Source of the DNA: Caprella mutica
Taxonomy: Eukaryota; Arthropoda; Malacostraca; Amphipoda; Caprellidae
Length of the DNA stretch: 64,000 bases
NCBI GenBank assembly: GCA_947561585.1
Contig: CANNZV010002324.1
Location: forward strand, 39,765-103,764
Direction of reading: 5' to 3'
In this document: piece after piece, positions 54,320-64,000 of the stretch
Position numbering within the stretch: the first letter of the stretch is position 1
How the letters are laid out: each line of letters opens with the position of its first letter
Program-made: the position numbers and the translations under genes
Notes under the pieces: model-generated
Databases searched by the model: none
What the model was told of the DNA's origin: nothing
The model's input: only the letters and a program-made list of their open reading frames with translations

Positions 54320-54895
54320 CTGTTTCGTGCCTAACTGTACCTACTAGGCTACTATCAGTATCTAACTGTACCCATATGTGCCTAACTGTACCTAACTGTA
54401 GTCTGAACCTAACTGTGCCTAACTGTACCTATAACTGTGCCTAACTGTACCTAACTGTGCATAACTGTACCTAATTGTGCCTAACTGTGCATAACTGTAC
54501 CTAACTGTACCTATAACTGTGCCTAACTGAACTTAACTGTGCCTAGCTGTACCTAACTGTGCATAACTGTACCTAACTGTGCCTAACTGTGCCTAACTGT
54601 ACCTAACTGTACCTAACTGTACCTAACTGTGCCTAACTGTACCTAACTGTGCCTAACTGTTATTAACTGTGCATAACTGTACCTAACTGTGCATAACTGT
54701 ACCTAACTGTGCCTAACTGTACCTAACTGTACCTAACTGTACCTAACTGTGCCTAACTGTACCTAACTGTGCCTAACTGTTATTAACTGTGCATAACTGT
54801 ACCTAACTGTACCTACCTAAATGTGCCTAACTGTGCCTAACTGTACCTACCTAAATGTGCCTAACTGTACCTATAACTGGGCCTAACTGTACCTA
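54320..54895 (+). repeat. ~10-bp satellite (CCTAACTGTA / CCTAACTGTG)
   Basis: More than 50 units alternate CCTAACTGTA and CCTAACTGTG, with variants CATAACTGT and CCTATAACTG. A higher-order block of about 120 bases is duplicated (54581-54690 and 54701-54810). Every unit contains CCTAA, the complement of the insect telomere word TTAGG, but the period is 10, so it is not a telomere tract. Confidence 0.93.
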
Positions 54896-56080
54896 ACTGC
54901 CCTATTAATTAAATCTCTAGCAGATCAACCATCCAAAGGGAAATTCAAATCGAATTGATCTATTGAAGTAATGCTCTGCAAAGATTCCTACGAGATCTCA
55001 TATTTAATTCCCTCGGATTAGCTCTTATTATTATTCGAAAATAAAAGGGAAATGGTAATTACATATTGATAAATTAGGGCAATTTCAGGATTTTTATGTA
55101 AGACTTTTAAACTTGAATGTTCTTTTAATGTAATTATAATATTCATAGAAAGAGGTTAATGGCGTAATATAAGCCACTTATCTTCCAATCTATTTAATTT
55201 AGCAGAGAATATTTAGGCAATATTCCCCCGCCTATTTGGTCATTATTGGTTAAGGGGGGGAGGGTAAGAGGGGGTGATGCGGGGGTTAGGAGGGAGATGG
55301 TTTCGATGACACAAAAATAGAGGATAAAATGGCGTAAATTAATAGGAACTTTGGTAGTGTTGCATTTTTCCACCGCTACACAGTTGAGTTAATTACCGAA
55401 TATAACAGACGTAAGGGCTACATTTAATGCTCTTACCATCAGATTGTCAGATGGAAGTAATTAATTGAAATAAATAGTAATGAAACTTGACATTGCGATG
55501 CTGATTGTATTTTCATGTTACAAGGCTAAGCCATAAATGTTTCAAATTGATTTCAATAAATATCATTGAATTGCATGTAAATCTGCCCTTTCCTTATGAT
55601 GTTTCGTAAAACTGTCCTTTTCTCGTTCTGATCTGATCATGATAGTGTAAAATGGCCTTACCGCGAAATATTAGCTTCGTTTAATGATGCGCACTATATT
55701 GCCAAACTCTAAAACTCTCCTCTACTTTATTCGTCCCAATTTAAATCTATCGAATGTAGTTAATTTAATTAATAAATGTGGAGAGCATGAGAGATGGAGG
55801 TAATTGAGGCACAGATTGGTCCATTTTAATGATACCAATGCTGCTGATTTGTTCAGCCGGATAACATCAATAAAAACAGCTAGGTAGCAAATCATTAGAA
55901 ATGGGATTAACGATGCGCAATATTATTAATATAGGCTATTGTTATGAGGATTGATTTAAAGGCTTTAAATTATAATCTTCACCGAAAGCTGTAGTTATTA
56001 TTCTATTGTCTAATTAATATAGAAATATTGAAATTGCTGCTGAGAGTGGAATAAAATTTATTGAGATTAATACTATTTTC
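54896..56080. other. Non-coding stretch rich in TAATTA-type motifs
   Basis: No gene is seen. TTAATTAA, GTAATTAATTG and TTTAATTAATAAA motifs recur (about 54904, 55456, 55760). A G-rich patch lies at 55250-55300. Confidence 0.45.
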
Positions 56081-56262
56081 CTCTTCCATCCGTGAGTGAA
56101 GCCACCGGTGTTTGAGTTCGTTTTCGTCGCATTCCTTGGTAAGTGATTGCATTCACGGAGTAGCTTTTCTTCATCCGTGAGCTTGTCACCGATGGTGGTA
56201 AGTGACTTTGTTCATGAAGCCACTTTTCTCTTTGACTGCTTCTTCCAGTCCATTGTATTTAA
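56075..56262 (+). repeat. Foldback-family copy, single arm
   Basis: The phrases CCTCTTCCATCCGTGAGTG, GCATTCCTTGGTAAGTGATTG, GTCACCGATGGTGGTAAGTG and TTTGTTCATGAAG match the right arm and loop of the repeats at 16490 and 17810. Confidence 0.65.
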
Positions 56263-58127
56263 TTTCCTATTAACTTCGGCGCTATGTCTTGTGGGTTATG
56301 AGCAAACTTTAAATTATTCATATCAACACATCAATATCTAGTTATTTCTGTATTAAAATTGGAACTAGTTCTTTAGTAACTACCAAAGAGTTTCTTGAAT
56401 TCATTGATTCAGAGACGCAATTTCTATTGAGCAATCATTTTAAGTAGATTTCACTGGAGAGTTGCTAAAGCACTCCTGAGATTTCAACTTCCTAGCCTCT
56501 TTCTCAAGGTAATTCCTTGATAGATTCGATTTGAAGGTAATTCCGAAAGCTATTCTAAAGTGAGGTAGACTGGAGGCAAAAATTGTAACAGATTGTCTTG
56601 ATATCTGTATGAGATAAACTTTATTATATTAACTTACTTTAAGATTGGTTATTACATAAGTGTAGCCTATTTCAGAGGAGAAACCCTATCCCACCCACAT
56701 CAACTTTATTTCCATTCAAAGTTGAACTATTGAAGAGATTATCAACATCTAAAATAAATTGCACTATCATTAAAATAAATAGACAATAAAGAGTTGAGTA
56801 TATAATCCCTTATTCAGTTTAGTTTCTCGATAAATCCTCTTATATAAAGTACAAATTGAAGACTCCTGACGGCTGATTTGCAGTCTATTATTTAAGGCGG
56901 TTACTTCACACTGATTGTCTAAGCTGCTTGGCCTCGTAATTCGGTCTCTGAGGTCACTGATAATTTCTTACTCAAATTTACATCTTGGCAATCTGTTTCA
57001 TGCCCTCGCGCTCTTTTCATATGAATAGTTAATTTAGAGGCAAGACAGCATTTGTCTGATCGGTAACTTTATACCAGTCCCTACCATTAATTAATGGTTG
57101 ACATTATCGATTCACAACTTTTATAAGCTAATTTAAACAGAATGAATAGCAAAAAGAAATAGGCTTTTGCATCATATTAAACCAACACAGATATTCAATG
57201 TTTCATAAGTTTGCCAAATGTAATTTGAATTGTTACATATTCCACATTTTGATTCGAGAAATACGATAGCAACGGCAGCATAACTGTGATAAACAATGTA
57301 AAAATATTTGAAAACACGACTGAAAATATCTAAACACGAAGTATGAACCACGGAATGATTTAACAAAAGCTTACTAGCTCACACAAGGGTGGGCTGTGTA
57401 AAACAATACCGCTAACAATGCTTCGTAACCAGCGTGCAATTTACACACCAGATAAAACAACGAAATAAAAGCTGTGAGAGAATATAGAGTAACGGAAAGC
57501 AAGAGCAGATAGAGCAAAAGTGCACCAGAGGAAATGCGTTTGAGAGAGAAATGGACAACGCTAAAATCTACCATCAAATATACCTCGGTGGAAAAATAGA
57601 CAAACTCTCAACTGGAATTAATATGTAAATGTTACAATTTTGACTGATGAATATGAAGAGTAGGTAAACCAAAATATAGAAACTAAATATTTAAGCATCA
57701 CTATGAATACATACTAATAACATGCATCTTATATAATGTAGTTAGCCACAACCAAAGTAACAATATTGTATTCCCATTTCACTTGGTTCTACGAGTTATT
57801 ATTGCTGTTAAGGGAGTAATAATGCAAAGCATATCCTACTGATCATTATTCGAACTAATCAATTACTTTGTGTCACTTGATATCCACTCATCGAACTGAG
57901 CTGCTGCACCCTTTGCTGCCTAGTTTGCCAAACCAGCACTCTGCTGTGACTTGGGGTGGTGGCAACCTACCTTCTACACTATTTGCAGTCTAATACATAA
58001 CTGTGATCTGCGCCATTTACAGATGTGATTATTTAACTTCCATTGCTCTAATCATATTAGTAATACAGTGCCTAGATGTTTAATTACCTTATGCTTTATA
58101 ATAGAAGGTAGAAGTGGGATTCCTTAC
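56263..58127. other. AT-rich non-coding stretch
   Basis: No gene is supported. A near-palindrome CCATTAATTAATGG lies at 57082-57095. Minus-strand frames at 57172-57577 have no recognisable features. Confidence 0.45.
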
Positions 58128-58216
58128 CGGGACGCAGGCGGCTTGATTTGCCCTGGGATGACACGTGCGTCGCGTTGGGTGGCCGCGGGCTGGAAAGAGG
58201 AACTCCAGCACCAACC
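58128..58216 (-). CDS. Possible internal coding exon in a GC-rich island
   Basis: On the minus strand, an 89-base block lies between a 3' splice site (TTCCGACTAG) and a strong donor (CCCG|GTAAGGA). It is open as 29 codons reading VGAGVPLSSPRPPNATHVSS and then QGKSSRLRP. A second frame is also open. CpG content is high compared with the AT-rich flanks. No partner exon was found and the family is not recognised. Confidence 0.3.
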
Positions 58217-58368
58217 CTAGTCGGAAATTTATAATCGGTGTTTTCTAAAATCTAAATTACCCTAGACAAAATAGTTGATGTTAATATCTTCCGAGAAGTT
58301 CATCTGATGATTATAAATTTAAATTTGTTATAATTTAGTTTGATATAAATAAATTTTCATTAAATGAG

Positions 58369-59600
58369 GAATGCCATGGTGCTATTGGTACATTGTGGTA
58401 CATCTAGTGCCATGGTGCTATTGGTACATTGTGGTACATCTAGTGCCATGGTGCTATTGGTACATTGTGGTACATCTAGTGCCATGGTGCTATTGGTACA
58501 TTGTGGTACATCTAGTCCATGGTGCTATTGGTACATTGTGGTACATCTAGTCCATGGTGCTATTGGTACATTGTGGTACATCTAGTGCCATGGTGCTATT
58601 GGTACATTGTGGTACATCTAGTGCTATTGGTACATTGTGGTACATCTAGTGCCATGGTGCTATTGGTACATTGTGGTACATCTAGTGCCATGGTGCTATT
58701 GGTACATTGTGGTACATCTAGTGCCATGGTGCTATTGGTACATTGTGGTACATCTAGTGCTATTGGTACATTGTGGTACATCTAGTGCCATGGTGCTATT
58801 GGTACATTGTGGTACATCTAGTCCATGGTGCTATTGGTACATTGTGGTACATCTAGTGCCATGGTGCTATTGGTACATTGTGGTACATCTAGTCCATGGT
58901 GCTATTGGTACATTGTGGTACATCTAGTGCCATGGTGCTATTGGTACATTGTGGTACATCTAGTGCCATGGTGCTATTGGTACATTGTGGTACATCTAGT
59001 GCCATGATGCTATTGATACATTGTGGTACATCTAGTGCCATGGTGTTATTGGTACATTGTGGTACATCTAGTACAATTGGTACATTGTGGTACATATAGA
59101 ACTATTGGTACATTGTGGCACATCTAGTACTATTGGTACCTTGTGGTACATCTAGTGCTATTGGTACATTGTGGTACATCTAGTACTATTGGTACATTGT
59201 GGTACATCTAGTACTATTGGTACATTGTGGTACATCTAGTACTATTGGTACATTGTGGTGCATCTAGTACTATTGGTACATTGTGGTACATCTAGTACTA
59301 TTGGTACATTGTGGTACATCTAGTACTATTGGTACATTGTGGTACATCTAGTACTATTGGTACATTGTGGTACATCTAGTACTATTGGTACATTGTGGTA
59401 CATCTAATACTATTGGTACATTGTGGTACATCTAATACTATTGGTACATTTTGGTACATCTAATACTATTGGTACATTGTGGTACATCTAGTACTATTGG
59501 TACATTGTGGTACATCTAATGCTATTGGTACATTGTGGTACATCTAATACTATTGGTACATTGTGGTACATCTAGTACTATTGGTACATTGTGGTGCATT
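58369..59600 (+). repeat. 36/28-bp minisatellite (CTATTGGTACATTGTGGTAC)
   Basis: The proximal part (to about 59070) is built of 35-36-bp units containing GCCATGGTG before CTATTGGTACATTGTGGTAC. The distal part is built of 28-bp units with AGTA or AATA in its place. About 38 units in total. Open frames over the array reflect its sequence and are not genes. Confidence 0.97.
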
Positions 59601-62198
59601 CTCTCGTTACTAAGGGGAGTTACTTACTTTACTCTCTGGGTGGAATTTTCCTCCAGTGTATTTATTGATTTGAATTAAAGGCTATTAGGCGGCAATCTAA
59701 TACTGCGTTACAAGCACACTATATCAAGACACGACTTTTAAATTGAAGACTGACTTAAGTTATTTAGATGATAATTATATCGATGTACAAAGTCTTGTAA
59801 TATTTGAACGGAAATTAATACGATATGTAAGAAAAAAATCTTCAAGTTTTATAGCTGAAATAGATCGTTTAAATCTTCACTGAAAGGGGAATTGTGATGT
59901 TTGCACTTGATTTAGTGAGAAATTTTGACAATAATATTTATGTATTGTTATTCCAAACTCTTATTTTTCTAAAATACTAATTTAATAGCACATGGTTTAT
60001 AAAATTAGGGGCAAATTACTATTCCGTTTTTTTGCATGTCCACTTATATATGTTGTAGGTTACCTTAGGTTTACCTTTGATTAACATATATACCTTCTAT
60101 TGTTTCATTTATCTCTATAGTTGCCATAATATCTAAAAGAGTCTCCCTGCAAATCTGATCGACTTTAGTGCATCAGCTGCAGACCACATTAATTGATGGC
60201 AGGGAGGTTAGAGCTGAACTCTCCATGCACAAACCATTTAGGCGGTAATAGGCTTAAAGACCTCTGATTGGAAGGCTATTGAATTAACAGAAGCGACCGG
60301 TTAATATGTTGTAATATTCATTACACTCGCATGGGAATACTCTGCTCTTAGCGCTCACAGTTACTTGCCAATGTAGCAGTGTTTGATATATAAAAACAAA
60401 ATGTACTCTAAGATTTCAGGACTTTTATACGTTAGAAATTGATATATTTTCTCATATTTAGATCATGATAATAAAGCATAAAAATGAGCAGGTTTCGTTC
60501 AATTCAATGAAATGGCATCCATAACAACTGCAGTAGTACAATTGTGAACGCTGCAATCTTTAGCTGTTCTTTAGTAAGGTATGAAACTCATTTTAAAATG
60601 CTCCCTTACAAAAAGAAATAGAGACTTGGGAGAAAAATCTGCTTCATAATTATTTTTCTGGATAATAATAATACAAACACTGAAAATAAGTTATGCATGA
60701 AAAAGTCCATGTTTCAAGTTCATCTTAAAAGTAAATTAAAAACAGAAAGTAACATTGCAATGAAAATAAATACAGGTAACTTTGCAAGAGAAAGTTCTAA
60801 GTTTAAACTTTAATGAGTCAATAGATGAGAGCTGCTTAGATTCTTCCAAACACTCCCAAATGTTAAAAAGAGATTAAAATAACATGTGAAGCTATAATAT
60901 TTCAAATATTTATTTAATTTTTACAGAGTTTACGATATAGAATTATCAAGTGAAAATTTGGTTGAAACAGTAATGTGAATTCGTACAACTCGTGTGATAT
61001 TTGCCAGAGAGTAAATCACTGTAGAATATATTGCAATAAATTATACTAAGTCCTTAGAAAATTAAATAAACGAATTAGGAAGTGCAACCAAAATAATTGT
61101 TTTTACATGGTAACCAGTTATTGTTAATCATATGAACACGCAAATTATTCATATTATAAAACTGTGGAATACTTCTGTACCAAACTTGTCATGGACATGT
61201 TAAGTATAACCCCCACTAAATGCAATCATTTAGTAATTTTCTTTAGGTTATAGGATTTGGCAGCATTAATTTGATGACCTAAAATTTTGACAACCTTGCA
61301 TGAAGGTGAGACCATTCAAACAGGTAGTTATAAATTCATCGACCTGAAATTTACGTGGATTATTGAATATGAATTGAAGAATGTAGGAAATGAAGGATTA
61401 GTCTTTACAATAACAAATATCTTTATTATTGCAATTTGCGTTATTATATGAATCACAACTGTTTATTCAGCTACTAAGCTGTGAATGAACATACGAACTA
61501 TTTTTCTATGCTTTTAACTTCTTAAAGATAACTCACAAGAGGTTTCATCAAAATCGGAGACCCAAAGTTTATCTCGTCATTAAAGGGTTAATTTAAAAAA
61601 AATTATTTCAGCGATGAATTAGAAGATGAAACGTAACTTTTGTTAAATTGTGTCAACTCCATATGACTTTTTCTCGCACGAAACAAAATCTGACATTGAT
61701 AAACGAAAAAATTACACGTACTTTGAAAGCATTAATAAATTTCTATGCTAACTCATCTAAAGTCTAAACGATGAAGAGGTGTAATTTCTTTGTTTTATTA
61801 TGTCAAATTGCACTTCGATAAACCAAGAAGTGCAATGGGCTTTTTATTGTGGAGTAATCATAATTTAGTAAGAGTTACATTTCATCTCTGAACTGAAAAT
61901 AGTTTATTTTATCTTTTTTTTTGCCAATAACTGATTAGTATGTAATAAGAATTACTTAGATAAACCTTTATAAAAAAATGAAATGAATTTAAGACTGAGG
62001 CGTATCTAATTTCGTATTTTATAAAATATAATACTAATGCTTTTCTTATCATTACGAAAAATATCATAACTAGTGAACAACTTAATTGTAGAACACTGTT
62101 TATTTCTCAAAATATGCTTAATAATTTCATTCAGACATTCTCCTAATATTTTTCTTATCAATTGATTTCTTTGATAATATCTCCTTTGTTTATATTAG
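59601..62198. other. AT-rich stretch, possibly intronic
   Basis: No gene is supported. A less AT-rich patch at 60125-60360 (TGCAAATCTGATCGAC, CATCAGCTGCAGACC, CGCATGGGAATACTC) resembles a conserved non-coding block. That is impression only. Confidence 0.4.
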
Positions 62199-62721
62199 AG
62201 TCATGATGTCGCTAAGCCTTCCGATACGTTACCATGGCTCAGGTTACGTGATCCAGAGGTGTGACATGGGCAGCACGACCATAAGAGTGGTCAGGATATT
62301 GGGGCACAACCCATGTGGAGGTATTTTGTTAATTATTATATCATTAAGCTGTTAAAAAGTGAAATACATTTGGATATTTTTAACGATAACTCAACCAAAC
62401 GAGGCTTTATGGTATTTTAAGTCGAAGAAACATTTGTAAAAATAATTGCTATAGTGTATTATACTTTGCTAATAGGTAGTGTATTTAAAATCGGGCTCTA
62501 TTCCCTACCTTCTTTTTAATGACTGGAGGTGCATAGAGTGTTAAAATGATTAGGTGCTGTATATTTAGTATACACAGCTGCTTGTGCTGATGAAGTGCAG
62601 CAGCGAGGGATTTTGGAGCTAATCCTTACTTGGTCACTGTGTGAGGGTCCTTCACCTAATCCACAGCAGGTATTGGGTTGTCCGCTAAATAGGGCGAGTA
62701 GAGGGTTACACACGTGCTAAA
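62199..62721 (+). CDS. Possible exon pair (62199-62320; 62569-62721)
   Basis: The first block follows TTTATATTAG, is 122 bases and fully open (MMSLSLPIRYHGSGYVIQRC then DMGSTTIRVV ...), with a GTATTT donor at 62321. It ends one base into a codon. The second block follows ATATTTAG at 62569 and opens with two bases that complete that codon (GTA). It reads YTAACADEVQQRGILELILT and then WSLCEGPSPNPQQ, with either a donor at 62670 or a stop at 62719-62721. Matching phases and raised GC support a real gene fragment; the protein family is not recognised and upstream exons are not seen. Confidence 0.35.
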
Positions 62722-63448
62722 ATGGATCATAATGCTGTACTGGATGAAAACTCTTGGAAAAGTATTGAAGTATTGAAGCACTGGAAATGAGTTACCTGCT
62801 TAACTTTGAATTATGTTTTCTGCTCTGTGTAAGTGTTATTTTTAATTTCTCCATATCAACTACCATCAAAGACTAAACTAACTGATGAATATAAATATGA
62901 ATTTCCGTACACCTTAAAATGTTCCAAGTGCAGTTACCCCATGCATTTGATATATAGATTTCAACTTTTCTTTAGTAAATATAACAGTGTGTTCAATTCT
63001 CATATCGATGATAACTCTATCGAAATGCTTACATTTCTTTGGTTGAAATGTCGTATTTACCATTGGGCTTAAAATGCTTATTAGAAATATATTTTATTAT
63101 GTTTTTAACATTGAAATTCTCTCAAACACTTTAGGTAACTATATAACATTGTCATTATGTTCTGAATAGATTTATGAGATTTATGAGTGTAATTATTTGT
63201 AATTGGAGAACGCTTCCTAAGGATTTGAAGTAAATGGTTAGGTGACAAGAACTTGAATGTACTGTCAAAGAAAAGTGTATCGTTATTCTTACTAAACTGT
63301 TCACTAATTTCACATTTCCGAAGAGAAACTTTACTAATTGTAATGCTTGTAGATATTCTAAAATTTTATCTGGGTACACGATGACAAATTTGTAAGATTT
63401 GAAAATAATAGAAAATTAGAAAACTTTGATTAGTGAAAATCGTACAAT
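62722..63448. other. AT-rich non-coding stretch
   Basis: No gene is supported. The 79-codon frame at 62833-63072 has no recognisable domain, although KCSKCSYPMH gives it a short Cys pair. Confidence 0.4.
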
Positions 63449-64000
63449 GCAGTCACTCTTTACTCTGACAGTACATCATCACAGAGACTCTTTTCTCTGA
63501 TAGTACATCATCACAGTGACTCTTTTCTCTGACAGTACATCATCACAGTGACTCTTTTCTCTGATAGTACATCAACACAGTGACTCTTTTCTCTGATAGT
63601 ACATCATCACAGTGACTCTTTTCTCTGATAGTACATCATCACAGTGACTCTTTTCTCTGATAGTACATCATCACAGAGACTCTTTTCTCTGATAGTACAT
63701 CATCACAGTGACTCTTTTCTCTGATAGTACATCATCACAGTGACTCTTTTCTCTGATAGTACATCATCACAGTGACTCTTTTCTCTGATAGTACATCATC
63801 ACAGTGACTCTTTACTCTGATAGTACATCATCACAGTGACTCTTTTCTCTGACAGTACATCATCACAGTGACTCTTTTCTCTGATAGTACATCATCACAG
63901 TGACTCTTTTCTCTGATAGTACATCATCACAGTGACTCTTTACTCTGATAGTACATCATCACAGTGACTCTTTTCTCTGACAGTACATCATCACAGTGAC
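63449..64000 (+). repeat. 32-bp minisatellite running off the window
   Basis: The unit is TGACTCTTTTCTCTGATAGT then ACATCATCACAG. About 17 copies are visible and the array continues past position 64000. Variants are TTTACT for TTTTCT, GACAG for GATAG, GAGACT for GTGACT and ATCAACAC for ATCATCAC. Confidence 0.97.

Noticed and set aside
58364..59099. Overlapping ORFs over the 36/28-bp minisatellite
   Set aside because: They are repeat-derived frames on both strands without unique sequence.

Overview
The window looks like nuclear DNA of an arthropod, most likely a hemipteran insect such as a planthopper. It is AT-rich, its genes have GT-AG introns, minisatellites are large and numerous, and small DNA transposons are packed in. 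The predicted SR splicing factor is close in sequence to insect SF2. The species call is inference; no marker here fixes it.

Five protein-coding loci on the + strand can be supported. (1) A two-exon leucine-rich-repeat gene of unknown function (4091-6867). (2) A small two-exon gene for a bublin-type coiled-coil protein (UPF0184/BBLN family, 12811-13563). (3) A four-exon SRSF1/SF2 gene (20721-30877) whose 9.2-kb first intron is a transposon graveyard. (4) A four-exon mitochondrial [2Fe-2S] ferredoxin of adrenodoxin type (41795-46910). (5) A patatin-like lipase ORF (43609-44452) nested in the third intron of the ferredoxin gene, same strand, with no ATG found for its start. Weaker isolated exon candidates lie at 48716-48825, 58128-58216 (minus), and 62199-62320 plus 62569-62721.

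Mobile DNA dominates the rest. Left end: a Merlin/IS1595-type transposase fragment, a foldback element with tandem subrepeats and a 9-bp target duplication (2073-2968), and a 5'-truncated, frameshifted non-LTR retrotransposon (8724-10309). The retrotransposon sits with a 12-bp target duplication inside the second copy of a 437-bp tandem duplication. From 10.7 to 27 kb and again near 38 kb there are several families of roughly 200-240-bp MITEs with 8-bp target duplications (hAT-like), often nested. Other elements are a 1.08-kb hAT-like element, two TTAA-flanked elements (one nested in a larger TIR element), a 1.3-kb tandem duplication carrying foldback arms, and a degenerate maT-type (DD37D) mariner at about 52.1-53.2 kb.

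Tandem arrays are prominent: about 20 bp (17.0-17.4 and 18.2-18.85 kb), 24 bp (32.57 kb), 18 bp with 39 identical copies (39.59-40.3 kb), about 40 bp (45.6-46.8 kb), 10 bp (54.3-54.9 kb), 36/28 bp (58.37-59.6 kb) and 32 bp running off the right edge (63.45-64.0 kb). Most long ORFs over these arrays are artefacts of periods divisible by three or lacking stops.

The genes do not form a pathway. The one clear structural relation is the lipase nested in the ferredoxin intron. I saw no CRISPR array, rRNA, or tRNA that I could support by eye.
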